From Hirundichthys speculiger (lineage: Eukaryota > Chordata > Actinopteri > Beloniformes > Exocoetidae): a stretch of DNA of 64,000 nt. Within the stretch, counting starts at the first letter, position 1. The number at the start of each line of letters is the position of its first letter. The stretch lies in assembly GCA_018398805.1 (NCBI GenBank), contig JAGFBZ010001889.1, forward strand, positions 1 through 64,000, given 5' to 3'. A program made the position numbers and the translations under genes. Positions 11,301-25,300 of the stretch are shown here, piece after piece. Under the pieces are notes generated by a model. The model had not been told where the DNA came from. It made no database searches and was given only the letters and a program-made list of their open reading frames with translations.

Positions 11301-14300
11301 CAGCTGGAGCAGCTGCAGTACCTGCGGAAGTCCAGCAGGGGGCGCGTGGAGGTGGGGATGCCCTGCGCCGGCCAGCTGAGGAAGTGGAACTGCGTGAGTG
11401 TGCGGGTTTCCTGCGTCTGAACGTTCTTCAGGTAGAAGCTGCGCACCAGGAAGTCGTTACACCAGATGTGCTCCGACACCAGGTTCACCTGGAAGAAGGA
11501 GGAGTTAAAGCCACAATGTCCAATCACAGCTGCAGACTCACACACACTCTCACACACACACACCTCGTAGATGTGGTAGAGGGACGAGCCCTCGTCAGGC
11601 CAGTAGCGGTCACACTGTTTCTCTCCGTCCTCCACCAGAGCCGTCATCATCACGATGACGGTGCAGCCGTTCTCCCAGACCATCTGGACCCAAAAGAACA
11701 TCACATTTAAATTCACTGCTGAACATCTGGAGGTTCTCTCAGCTCCAGATGTGACTCCTCTCCTGCATCATGCTGACCTGCCAGAAGTCAGAGATGGTGT
11801 GCGGCAAGGGGCCGTGGGTGGCGATGTACGCCGGCATGCGGGGGTCGTGTTCGATCTGCAGGAGGGCAGAGAAGGTGGAAGGTGAGAGAATCTGCTTTAA
11901 CTTTAGTAAATTAACCTCCAATGTTCAGCTAGCAGACTGGGACCAGCAGAGCATGATCACACTCCTTTACTTGTCATTTTCCTCCCACACATGGTCTTAG
12001 TTCACCAAGAGTAAATAGGAGTTTTGGCTTTTGGTGTGGTTGCTATGGTGACCGGTTGAAGGTCTCCAGACTCACTATGGTGCTGGCGTTGACGTAGTCT
12101 GATCGTGAAGGGTTGATTTCAGCTTTCAGCCTCACCCTGGAGTGGTCGTCTGCAGGACAACAGCAACATTTAACCCTTCAACTTCTCTCCTTTCAGATCC
12201 CACGATCTTATTTCAGAACCTGTGTTTTTAAAGCTGCTCTATGTAGCGATGCCACTTCTGACCACATGGAGGCAGCAGAACACAAGAAAGTTTACCCCTC
12301 ATAACCAACCGTTCAGGTTGAATTCAAACAGGTAATAGTTAAAAATATTTGCTTGGGGGTCATGTTCTGGGTCTCTGAAAAGCACAGAGAGACAATTTGT
12401 ATTGTGATAGACACAAAATGAATAAAGTTGGATTGGACTAGTAGGTTTTGTTGCAGTTCCTTACTGACCACTAGGGGCTGGTTCCAACAGTGAGTCAGTC
12501 TCCACTGACCTCCTTGTTTATAGCAGATCTGTGCGCCCCCATGTGGTCAGAAGTGTCATTGCTACGTGGAGGGGCTTTCAGGTCCACTTCTACAGTCAAA
12601 GTATGGTACTAAGGTGACAGTCTGGGTTTTAGAGCAGTGTTTCTCAACCGGGCTGCCGTGGCACCCTGGGGTGCCACAGAAACGCATCTCACAGTATGCA
12701 AAATAAGCAAAATTAATAAATAAATAATGTAATATAATAAATAATTGTCTAAATTAATACTCAAATACTAAGGCAGTGGAATCTTTCATAATAAAAGCAT
12801 AGGACACAACAGTTAAGTAAATTCAGGCCCGACAACGCATAGCCTATCTGAAGTTTGGGGTGCCTTCAGATTTTTCATGAATTTAAAGGGTGCCTCGCCT
12901 GAAAAAAGGTTGAGAAACACTGTTTTAGAGGAATCCAGGAAGCAGAGCTGCTTTGCGGACTCACAGGGCACGGAGTCGGGGCAGCGGTTCTTCTTGGCGT
13001 TGGCGTCGCTTTGAGCCACGGAGACGGCGCTGGGCTCGGCCTGGTAGGAGCACAGAGCTTCCCACTCCTTCATCAGACGGTCCTTGTTCCTCAGGTGGTC
13101 CTCCATGTAAGCCTTGATGAGCAAACATCAACATCACTGTCAATTACACATGCACGCTTTCACAATAAAATACAGAATTTCATTTCTCTTCTTTAATTTC
13201 AGCAGGTTTATTTTTGCCCTGCTGGACTGTGTGAAAGGAGATCATTCTAACAAGCTGGGCCTAAAGGTGTTGCCTTGAAAGCAGGGCTGTTTCTAGCTTT
13301 TTTGGGACCCTGTGCAAGGTTCTGGTTCTGTTGTGATGTCGCAGCTCAGATTCTTGAACTCTTTCCTCACAAAGCCTATTTTTTAATTTTCCTGCAACAG
13401 GTGTATTTGAATACATTTGGTATCAAACTAAACAGAACACATGGGCCAGTGACGTGCGGTCAGGTGAGGCAGGGGAGGCCGTGCCTCACCTGCCATCATG
13501 GAAAGAAATGAAAAAAAAAAAAAAATTTTATATTTATCAATTGATTTGTACTATAAAGTAATTTTCCATTTAACTTCACCATTTTTAGATTATTTTTTAT
13601 TCAAAATCGCCGAATTTTCACATTTACCATTCAAATACTGAGAAGATGCGGGCGGTGAGGCAGCACCCCACTGAGCCGCACCATGGATTGCGCAATGACT
13701 CAGCTAACTGTGCTGCCATGGTGTAGTGAGACCAGAGGGGTGTACTACGAAGCAAGTTCGACACAGCTAGGCTTTCTTTGGGTGAGCTGGCTTAACAAAC
13801 CTGAAACTCACGATCAGAGATAACCGGTACTACGAAGGTGGTTATCAACTATCTTTGTTAACCGCGGCTTTCTGTTTTCTGCTCTGTGTGCATTCACATA
13901 AAAGGGGGCGTTTGACGCGTCATTTGACGCCTATTCCGGATCAAATGGATAGATGGCGGTCCGTATATTTCAGTCAGGAGGAGCAGGTTTTAATAATGCA
14001 GGGCTATGAGGATTTCAAAGAAATCTTTACGGCCAAAAGCAACACTGTAGGTGCGAATAAAGCCAGAGAGGAGTGCTGGCAAAAAATTGCAGATCGTGTA
14101 AATTCGTAAGTTATATTTATTTCACCACTTAATGCACCTTAATTAATCTCCCTCCCTCTTTTAGAGCGCTTAAACTATAAACTTAATGCAGCAGATTTAA
14201 ACATTATGTAGGTCTGACTGTCCCATTATGAATGATAAATGAAAATCACTTTAGTTTTTTGCTAAATCTATGTGAAATTAATTCAAGATTTAATATTATC

Positions 14301-17300
14301 TGTGATACCAATATACGCTCACTGGCCACTTTAATAGGTACCCTATCACCCTGGGGAATCTATGAATTATATTACAACATTTCACATGAAATTCCACGTC
14401 ACACTGATTATCAATATAATGGACTATTAATTTATGTTACCTGCGATTTAGTAAAACGCTTCTTTTATTTGAAGCGTGAGCAGATGGCCAGGGAATACTA
14501 CAAACATATTCAGCAGTTTAGTAAGAGCAAGTACAGTATTACAGTATTCTGGCTCAGATTTTCTGCATCACCAACTGAATGCATGTAGGTTCCCGTGGCA
14601 AAGAAACGCAAAGAAACGCACACCGTTACTGTGAGCGCACGGCTGCGTTTGGTGGCGCTGCCAATATCTGGCTCTAACAGATTACAAATGTAACGTATTC
14701 CCTCAGCTGGAAATCTATAGCGTTCATAGAGAATATGGTAATGGGAAGCCAGCGGATCAGTCCGGTCTCTGAATACTCTCCCTCCATTGCACAATCCTGG
14801 CGCTCAGGTCAACAGGATTGGGTGAAAGTGAAAGGGTGGCGCTTTTTAGAGCCGATTTGAGCCTAAACTCTGCACATAACCTGCTCCGGACCAGGTTAAG
14901 CTTGCAGAGTAAGTTACCATGGTGATCTAGCCAGGTTAAAAGAGAGCCACCTTCGTGGTACCGGAAATCCTGGCTTTAGACTCAACATACCTCGCTAACC
15001 CTCTAATCTCGCTTCGTAGTACACCCCTCTGATCGCCGTCTCTTTGTATGTCACTATTAAAATGTTCAAACACGTTTGCTATATGAAATAAGTTTCCATA
15101 GTTTAGCTGATTTATATAATGAACAGCAACTATATGTGTGTAATGAGTTTCTTGTGCCGGCGCAATCATAAAACGGCTGAGAAGAGGCACGGGGTGAGGC
15201 ACGCACTTCTCCTGCCTTACGTTAGGGGGCAGTAGTGAGAACAGGGATTCTTCTTGCGACACATTGGCTGCAGAATAAGTGACAGCAAGCACTGTCACTT
15301 ATTCTTCAGAAGGAGCGGCGCATGGACTTCATTTATAAGTAAAGGTAAGACCATAATAACTTTTTTTAAAATCAAATGTTTGTATGTGTAAAGCATTTAT
15401 ATGTGAATGACGATAGGAGGTTTTAAACATAAACAGTAAACTGCTGCCAATCAAATGGTGAATAAGTTGTTCTGGAGCGTTCATATGCTTGTAAATCTGA
15501 CTGATGAAGTTAGTGCCTCACCAGCCATGAATCTCACTGCACGTCACTGACATGGGCAGTTACAACAGAAGTGTAAAATGAAGTATTTATATTAGCAAGC
15601 TAGAGTAAACGATAACAGAAGACAGCAGAAATATGACATTTATTGTACCAAGACTGAATAAAAATGACTTGAACTATAAAGGCGTCCATTTTCCCCAGTG
15701 CTGGGGGATGTAGTCTTCATGAGGTTAAAATGGTGACGCATTAAGCTGTTACAATTCAAAAAGAAAACAGGCTAGATTTGTTTACCTAAAGTTCATATTC
15801 AAGTTGAGCTAGCGAACATAAAATTTGCTGAGGCTAGCTAAGCTAGCACAACAGCAAATTTGAGTAAACACATCAGACGTGTGCATATTTGAGTCATAAT
15901 TTAAGTTCTTCACAGTGAAGCGCTGAAATGTTCTTATTTAGTTGGCTACAAATGTGACAGGTCAGATTGAGGCTAACCTCAGTTTTTGGGGTCTCGTTGT
16001 GGTTACAGGGCTCTACGCACTCGTGTAGTCCGTATATAGCAAGAAATAGCTCTGTCTGATGGTGACAGTGCATTTGAATCAATCAACATAGGAAACATCC
16101 GTCATTGTTGTCCAGCCCTGCCCCACAGGTTGCCATGGTTACGGGGCCTGCGTGGAGCAGCTCTGGAGACTGAGCTGAAGCACAGCAGAGAGGGAGGGGG
16201 AGAGGGCTGCACACTGTACTCATTCACATTTACAAGGTTAGGAATGCCATTTAGTTTCACATATTTCAAATGGCATCTGTTTTTTTTTCAGGAGATTTTT
16301 TTTAAAATTATTATTATTTAAAGGGAAAAAAAATCACTGGGTGGTTGCAGTTACTTACAAGTAAATGGGCGTCAGGTACTGACCAGAATCATGTGACCGG
16401 TGGAGATGTCCATGTTGGCCTGTGCCGGCTCCTCACACCAGGACGGCGTGCTGCTGTGGGAACTGGGACTGGGCTGCGCTCCGTCGCTGAACTGGGACGA
16501 CACGCTGCTCACCCTGGAGTCAATGCCTCCGCCTCCCGTTGCTCCTCCTGCTCCTGCCCCCACACCTCCACCGCCTCCTCCTGCTCCTCCTCCACCTCCA
16601 CCTGCTCCACTTGCTCCTCCCACGGCGCCCAGGGCGGCGGCTTCCAGGCGCCCAAAGGCACCTTTGGAGGCCATGTGCTGGCGACACAGGTCCTGGTGAG
16701 CCAGTTTGCATGCATCACATTGTTACATTGCTTCTTTTAGGGTTGAAATATTGTTAGATGGCTCTTTAGGTGAACTTTTACACAAGGTCCTCTTGGAAAT
16801 TCTTATGAACCAGCTTTTAGCCGGTACCTGTCCAGGTAGACTCCAGGTGCTGCTCAAACCCTTTCCTTGCAGGCTTGCATCAAACATTCGGACTTTTGCC
16901 ACGGTTTTGATTTTCAACAAAAATTCATGATTTTCATCACAAAAAACATGCAAACAAATGTAATATTTTGTCAAAGTCACTGTTTTGAAAACATTTGTGA
17001 TTTTTATGACACAAAATTGAGATCTGATCTCAAAAAGTTGCGATTTTGCAACATTTGAGATGTTAAGGGAAAAATTTGGTTTCATGACAAAAATTTGTGA
17101 CATTCCAAAAATCATTATTTTGTATTAATTTTCCTCATGAAGTCACCATTTAATGTTTAAAGGTTGTGTGAGTATATTACTACATATATCGCCATGGTTA
17201 CTGTGTACATGTATCTGCTATGATTACTACAGAAGCTACTTAAGGCCTAGTGAACACTTCCATATAAGGAAACTAGGTAGGTTTCCTCAGCACTGAAGTC

Positions 17301-19332
17301 TGCTCAGAGGATCCAAGGATAGGAGGTCCTGAGGTAGGTTGCATGGTGAGACAGATCTGAATCAAACAGGCAGGGAAAACCTCACAGTGTCCACTGTTTG
17401 AGTCTCCCAAATAAGATCAACTGGGTGACTGTTTCTGTCACATGGGTCAGTTGCTCGGATGAACTCCATACAAACTGACTGGCCATTCCCCGGTGAAACA
17501 CAGAGAAGTGCCAGGAAAGACAGAAGGCCCTATCTTGCGCCAAACCCACTAAAGCTGCTATTAAGGGATAGCAGGTAGCAGGTAGCAGGAGGGGCGTTCC
17601 CCCACAAAGAACGCAATCTTCCACCTCCCGAAACCTGTGATATTACTTGTGCCAACCGCTATATTATACATATATTATACATGGGAGTGGTTAGGGCGTT
17701 CCACCTGTTTAACCAATCAGTGCATCAGTAGCCATTGCCTTTAAGAGCAGGTTGCGCTACCTGCAAACTGCTATGGAGTGTCTTTTCACCCAGATCAGAG
17801 CAGCTCTCATGGGCAGCTCGTCTGGGACTCTGCTGTAGAGCTTCCTCCTCTTCCTTCCTCCTCCTCCTCTGCACTGATATATACATAACTAGCTATAACT
17901 AATGTGGAGCAAATGGTTTAATCATTTCTTTTGTACTCCAAGAAGTTTCAACAAACTGCTCAGAAAAAAATAGAGCCAGTGAATTTCCGGGAAAGCATTT
18001 CTAAACTAGAAAAGCAATCAGAGAGCGCAGACCTCCGCCAAGCACAACAGTTGTGGTTGCTTTAGGGTTCAAGAAACAACTAAACAGTGCAATGTTAGCG
18101 AAAATTTGAAAGTGATCCAGAATCCAGGATTTCTTCTGGATCACACCCAAAATAAAATCAGTTCTTCTTTTTCACATTTCTGACAACTCCTGAAAATGTC
18201 ATCAAAATCCATCCATAACTTTTTGAGTTATCTTGAACATATCCCCTGCGCCAGACGCGCCAAGACGCACAGCTGCGCCAAGACGCATAGCCGCGTGGAG
18301 AGGTGCTTTTTAAAATACTGCAGAATGGATCATTGGATGAGCATTGAGCCAGAGGAACAGGTATGATGACATCTACCTTCTACCACTGAGAACATCTCAG
18401 GTGCTCCGAGTGCAAGGAGAGGATCAGAGGGATACGAGCACAGTACAAGAAACTCCACATTTCCTCCACAGCAAACATCTGAATGAGATCATGCCACAGC
18501 TGTACAGACATCCTCTGCCCTTAAGAGAATATTAACGTATGACAGTAATACAGTGATGCATAATCGAGAGGTAGAGCCGGTTGTGCAGTCCACATGTGAC
18601 TGGGTGGATGCGCAATGATGGGATTTGGACGCGCTCTTTTACGCACCGACATGCCAGTTGCGCTTTCCACATATTTCGGTATCTTGCGGTACCTGTATCT
18701 CGCAGATTTTGGGTATTGGGTAGTGGGTGGTCTGACCACCCACTACCTTACAAATGGAAGTAAGGGCTACCCAGAAGGCATTGCGTATTTTCGCCAAAAC
18801 ATCTTTGAAAAGGATGGCGCTGAGAAAAGCGAGCTTCAAATGTAAGTATTTTTGTAGTTAATAAAGATATAAATGTTACAAAACTATCTTATTGTCTTCA
18901 TTATATATATTTATATTATCTTTTTCTTCTTTTATGTCTTCTTCTCCTTCTTCGTCGTCATTTTCTTGACAGACTGGACGTAGCTTTGGCGTAAGGCCGC
19001 CACCCACAGTCTTAAGACGTAACTGCACTCAAGGGGTGTCCCATTTCTAAGTCACAAGATAGCCCTGACACTTACTTTCGAGGATTAAGATTGAGGGCCA
19101 AAGACTGAGGGTTAAGGGCGAGGGTTGAAATTGAGGGTTAATGGAGGAATTGGAATTGGCCCTAAATCCTGGATGTCCTCTAACTTTTTGTTTCTAAATT
19201 TGGATAAAACAGAGTTTATTGTCTTTGGTCCCAAACACCTGAAGAACGGATTAACTGGGTTTACGCTGGCTTCCAGCACGGCTGTGAAAAACCTTGGAGT
19301 CATTTTTGATCAGGATATCTCATTTAAGCAGC

Positions 19333-19386
<54 letters not shown>

Positions 19387-22300
19387 ATTTTATTTGTATT
19401 GCACTTTATATTTAAAATCTCAAAGTGCTAACAACAAAAAGATGAAAAAAAAATATATATATAAAAAATGAATAAATAGATAAAAATAAAAGTGTTAAGA
19501 ACAATAAATGGATTAAAAGAGATATTAGCAAAATGCTCTTGTAAAAAGGTACGTTTTTAGGCTTCGTTTAAAAACGTCAGTGGTCTGTGGGGCCCTTAGG
19601 TGGTCAGGGAGGGCGTTCCACAGCCTCGGAGCAGCGGAGGAAAAGGCCCGGTCACCCATTTTGCGGAGCTTGGTTCTGGGGGCTTGGAGGTAATTCGTGG
19701 AAGCAGAGCGGAGGGGGCGTGAGGATGTCTGGGGAGTGAGGAGTTCCTTTAGGTAAACGGGGGCGTGTCCGTGAATGCAGTGATGAGTGAGGAGGGAAAC
19801 CTTGTACTCAATTCTGAGTGGGACCGGGAGCCAGTGGAGAGATTTCAGGATGGGGGTGATATGTTCATATTTGCGCACCCGCATCAGGATCCTGGCAGCA
19901 CTGTTTTGGATGTATTGTAGCTTCTGAATGCTACTAGCAGAAATCCCGATGAGGAGTGCATTGCAGTAGTCCAGCCTGGAGGAGACAAAGGCATGGACGA
20001 GCTTCTCTGCATCTGCCAAGGAGAGTATTGGACGGAGTTTAGCTATGTTTCTGAGGTGGTGGAATGAGTTCTTGCAGAGGTGTTTGATGTGGGTGTTAAA
20101 GGAAAGTTGAGAGTCCATTTTAACACCCAGGTTGGTGACAGGTGAGGAAACCGGGATGTTTTGGCCAGAGAAGGTGATGCCAGTGATTGTGGAGGAGCGG
20201 AGCTGATGTGCGGTGCCGACTAGAATGACTTCTGTTTTGGTGCTGTTCAACTGTAGGAAGTTGAGCTTCATCCATGCCTCTATCTCCTCCAGGCAGGTGG
20301 TCAGTGTGGCTGTTGGAAGGGGAGCAGAAGAAGTGGGGGAAGTCCTGAGATAGAGCTGAGTATCATCAGCATAGCAATGATAAGATATACCATGCTTGCT
20401 GATGATACTGCCCAAGGGGAGCATGTAGAGGGAGAAGAGGGTGGGGCCCAGCACTGAGCCCTGAGGAACACCGCAGGTGACGTTGTGGGTGTGAGACTTT
20501 GCTTCTCCCAGGGCAACATACTCGGTTCTGGCGGTCAAATAGGAAGTGAACCAGTTGTGTACATGTTGTGAAAGTCCAATTGTGTGTTGCAGGCGGTGAA
20601 GGAGGATATTGTGGTCAACTGTATCGAAGGCAGATGTTAAATCCAGGAGGATGAGCAGAGATGGGGAACCGGTGTCTGCTGCCATCAGGAGGTCATTGGT
20701 GACCCTGACTAAGGCAGTTTCTGTGCTATGGCCAGGGCGGAAACCAGACTGAAACTTCTCAAAGAGGTTATTATGTTTGAGGTGATCCTGAAGTTGTGCT
20801 GCAACTGTTTTTTCCAGAACCTTTGCCAAAAATGGCAGGTTTGCAAAACAGCCTTTTTTAATCTTCGAAATATCGCCAAGATTAGGAGCATCCTCTCTCA
20901 GGGTGATGCTGAAAATTTAATCCATACATTTGTATGGATCCACATCCTGCGGAACGAGATCCAGATGCCGATTCTCTGTTTTTTCATTATCTTATAGTTG
21001 TGTTTGTAATTGCTTTTGCACTCAGCTTGATTAAGCTAATTTGTGACCAAGGACACTGTGTGTAAACCTCTGCCCATACCCCAAGAATGAGCTAAGTGAT
21101 AACTAAAAGGTTTTAAACTCCTGACCTAGAGCTTCTGGGGTCAGCACAAGGAAGACAAGCGTCACTAGCCAAGATGGCTCCCCAAATTACCCTTCCCCAA
21201 AAATGTATCACTGGTGTGTTTCTATGTTCTGTATTATTGGTTTCCTTTATATTATGGTATCATTGTGAACTTTCCTTCCAGACCTGGGGTAAGTCAGGTC
21301 AGACCTCATACCAGACATCCAGACAAACCAGAAGCGTACCCCAGCAGGCACAACCTGTTGTGCCTGCTGCAGATTGTGGGGGACAAAAGGCCTTGTGGCA
21401 TGGGTAAAATGTTTACCTGTGCATGGACACCACAGTGAAACTGTCAGTTAAACCTATAATAACCTATAATAGTCCCTACCCTCAGTTCGCCCAGCAGAGC
21501 TACTGAGGTCAGGACCTTATCAACCCCGACTGCTCCTATTGGAGCGAGGTTACTAAGTAGACTGGCGGCAAATGGCGTCCCCACATGTCTGGCCTAAGTA
21601 GAGAAGTGCAAGAGTAGTGGAGTAAGGTCTCTCTCCAAGGAGACTATGGTACTTCCTCCAACCCTCTATCCTTATCCTTTAACCTTTTAACGGGGCTCCA
21701 CAATATGGTGAGCAGCCCACAGTGACCACATATACCTTTATTCTGGGAGTTGACGTCTCCAATAGAGACCCCACGGGAACCATCATGGTGACCTTCACAG
21801 ACCCCACATCGAAGAAGACCGAGTCTTCCCCTAATCACATGTCTACCTCTGGGACTACTACCTCCCCCACACATAGCCCACCTCCCAAATTGTCCCCATA
21901 GGTGATTAAATTAGATTATTCCACACTCCAGCCTCTAGACATGATCCAAATGGCCACAGGGCCACAACCTGTGGCTGAAATGGATGGCCCAGACCGCTAA
22001 GGACCAGAGCAAAGGCGATTGCATTGCCTGTTCGACTGCATGCCCTCATCTGGTCACTGAGCCAGTCCCACTTTACCCTGAGGACAGTTGGGGCTATGGC
22101 TGTATGCTAAATTTGACCAAAACTACCACTCCCAAGAATTGTAGCATCTTAGCCAGCATTTTTCCTCCCATCGCTAATGACACTTGACCAGGACCATTTA
22201 TCCCTCATAAATAAAATAGCTCCTACTATTGTTTCAATTTCACCCCTTTGCAACCTCGACTCAATGTTGGCACCATCCCAAGTGACTGGTGCAATACCAC

Positions 22301-25300
22301 ACACCCTGGCTCTCTGATCTGATCAGATCAGGACTTTATTATTATTGTGGAGATAAGTGCCCCCTTAACCACATCCCTAGCCACACCATTGGTGTTTGTG
22401 CAATGGTAAGACTGCATGCTCTGCATGTTCTTATCGGTGACAAATTGATTCCCACTCGTACACCTGGGGATGAACTCACTAAAAAACTCATCCGCAGGAA
22501 AAGACGACATTCTCTTAGAAGAGCTTGCTCTGCGAACTTTGACTTGTCGGCCAACTTCCATACATACATTGATGTTATTAGCATGCCCAGAGGGGTACCC
22601 AATGAATTTAAACTAGCAGACCAAGTGGCCACGTGGTTTGAGAATCTCCCCTTGGTGGCTGCTCTGTTTTCAGTTACTCCCAGTAAGAATGTGGACTGTA
22701 TTAATTACGTCCACTACAATGTTCTTCATCTCTCAAATTTGACCAGAGGGGTTGAAGGGTTATCTGACCAACTAGGCCCCACCTCCCTAATGTTGGTCCA
22801 GACTAGAATGGCTCTGGAAAGGGAATGTCTGTGTGATGTTTGGTGTGATGTTTGTGTTATACATTTATACCTAATAATACCGTCCCTGATGGTTCTGTTA
22901 CCAAGACATTGGAAGGACTATGTACCCTGTCTAAAACCATGCATGAACACTTCCATATAAGGAAAATAGGTAGGCTTTCTCAGCACTGAAATATGGTCAA
23001 AGTATCCAAGGACAGGAGGTCCTGAGGTAAGTATCAGGAATGACCTGGCATACAAAAACAGGAAAAAAGGATGAGGGAAACCTCAGATCTCACTGGGCAG
23101 CAAACTACTACATACCATTTGTAACTGTGTAATCTCCAGGAGCTTCTGTAATAAATCCATTCTACTCTACTCCTGACACTCCTCTCATTTGTGGCCGCTC
23201 GAACTATGAATCCAACAGTTGTCTTTTTACTAAAGTCAATATTTTACTGCAAAAATGGCAAGATTAACTTAAAAACTTGCTTTAAAAAAGTCACAATTTT
23301 ACTACATAAATTACATAAAAACTTTGTGATTTTTGGGAAACAAAGCATAACAGTTATAATTTTCTGTCTCAAATCTTTCGGTCTAAAATTTTGCAAAACT
23401 CAATATAAGTTAAAATGTTTTTACTTAAAACTGATGACTTAATTTTGAAAAAAATTGAATTTTGCATTACTGCAACTTCATGTTCTACAATCACAACACT
23501 GTAATCTAAAATGAGAAATGTCACCGAATCATGACTTTTTGACGTACTATTAAACTGGGGAACTCCTGTCCATGTTGGGTTTTTTAATTGAAGCCATTCT
23601 GTTGTCGTGACTCCTCACCTGGTACTCCTGTCCATGTTTGGTTTTTTAATTGAAGCCGTTCTGTGGTCGTGACTCCTCACCTGGTACTCCTGTCTGTGTT
23701 GGGTTTTATATTGAAGCCTTTCTGTGGTCGTGAGCTGACTCACCTGGTACTCCTGTCCGTGTTTGGTTTTTTAATTGAAGCCGTTCTGTGTAGAGATCGA
23801 CCGATTATCGGTCGGGCCGATTATCGGGGCCGATATTTGGAAATTTGACTTATATCGGCATCGGCCTTTTTTAAATCCGACCGGCCGATATGAAGAAATC
23901 AATTTAAAACTGGGTTATTCTGGCTAGGATGCCGCCGCGCCTCTCTCCTGCCTGCTGTCTCCTGCATTATTCACTTCATCCTCTGATTGGTTTAGCGGCA
24001 GAGGCGGAGCCTCCGAACAAGAAGCTGTCATCACAAACACGGGAGAGTGAGAGGGAAAGTTTTCTTGTGTGAGAAGCTTTGGACATAAAACACGTGTCAA
24101 AGGTAAATGCAGAAAGCTCTTCCGAAATTGTAATAAACATCCCAGTACTCCGCATCTCACAACTACTACTAACGTTACAGTGAGCAGCAGAATAACGTAA
24201 GAGCAGAGTAAACCTTAGCGGCAGCTATGCTAACTCGTATTACGTCCCAACATGTATGTGAATTATTTAAAAGAAGACTGCTGATAATATCGACATGGAA
24301 ACAGTCCATGATAGAAAAGCATGTGTGTGTGATTAAGAGAGCGCATAAAAAAACTCAGTTCACTTGTTTTAGGGAGCGATAAGGTGGAGGCTGCTTAGTT
24401 TTTACCATAAAATTAGTTCATCGATCTGGCTCTAAACGCTCTGCAGACTATGTATTAGCAATGGGGAAAATACACCGTACTTTCCGGACAGTAAGCCGTT
24501 ACTTTTTCTCACGATTCGAACCCTATAGCTTATACAACGATGTGGCTAATGTATAGATTTCTACGGGCCAGCTTCATGCCGTCAATACGTTTATCCCCGT
24601 TATAATGAAATTACCGAACCGGTCACAGTGGACCAATGAAACTGTTCATATTAAATCAAACACACTCACACTAAATTCTTCAGATCAGTCATTTTGTGCT
24701 TCATGCACACACCCTCATCATGGAAAACACATGAAGGAGTGCATATGATTTAGCTTTTAAGTTAAAGGCAATCGATCTGTCGGTCAGAGAAGTAACCAGA
24801 GCTACTGCACGTATTTATTTTGAGATCCGAATATTCAGGTGCGCTCAATAGGAAATCACAGTATGTAATGTGGAGATTAGTATGTAGTTAAAGTCACGTG
24901 AAAAACTCTACAACTCACAACTACTAATGTTGCTATGAGCTTTCTGTTCCTATGATCTGAAAATGAACGGGAAGATGAGAGCGTAAAATTCAGAAATGAT
25001 TCATCTGAACAAAGTGGTGGAACATTTTAAATACTGTGTGAGCTCAATAAAGCCTGAAAGACTGTTTGTGTCCTGTCAGGACATTTAACTGCACTCATAA
25101 CAACTATTATACTTTTTTATGTAGCCTTTGTCATATTAATCATTAATAATCTAGCAACACAGTTTTGAATGACAGGGTCCTTGCTATCGCATGGTAAAAT
25201 ATAACATTTGATAATGAAATCAACTTAAGGCATCCTAAATGCTGCTGTTTTATATACTACTACTTTATAAAATCTCTGTTTTTATTTAATGTTACAAGAG

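Larger units (their letters stand above)
13736..15028. mobile_element. PIF/Harbinger deletion derivative, copy 1
   Basis: Inverted ends AGGGGTGTACTACGAAGC and GCTTCGTAGTACACCCCT. Flanking triplets are CAG (13733-13735) and CTG (15029-15031). The left end keeps the first exon of a Myb/SANT-like gene on + and the right end keeps the first exon of a HARBI1-like nuclease on -, so the two genes were convergent. The centre, including the DDE core, is gone. Copy 2 is at 38070-39378. Confidence 0.88.
13447..15549. mobile_element. 2.1-kb hAT-type element hosting a Harbinger insertion
   Basis: Termini CAGTGACGTGC and GCACGTCACTG are inverted repeats, flanked by ACATGGGC at 13439-13446 and 15550-15557. 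The interior, apart from the Harbinger copy at 13736-15028, is about 800 bp of non-coding DNA. Removing the insert leaves a MITE-like element. Confidence 0.88.

Noticed and set aside
11138..11716. 192-codon open frame on - as one exon
   Set aside because: It joins two ptprn exons through an intron with good splice sites on both sides; the Cys/Ser run is the 9-bp repeat.
8250..16384. miR-153 hairpin, which lies in a PTPRN intron in mammals
   Set aside because: I scanned for the mature sequence on both strands by eye and did not find it; a miss by eye or a location in another paralogue remains possible.
16400..16757. Pro-rich and Leu/His-rich + frames
   Set aside because: Antisense shadows of the Gly-rich ptprn exon.
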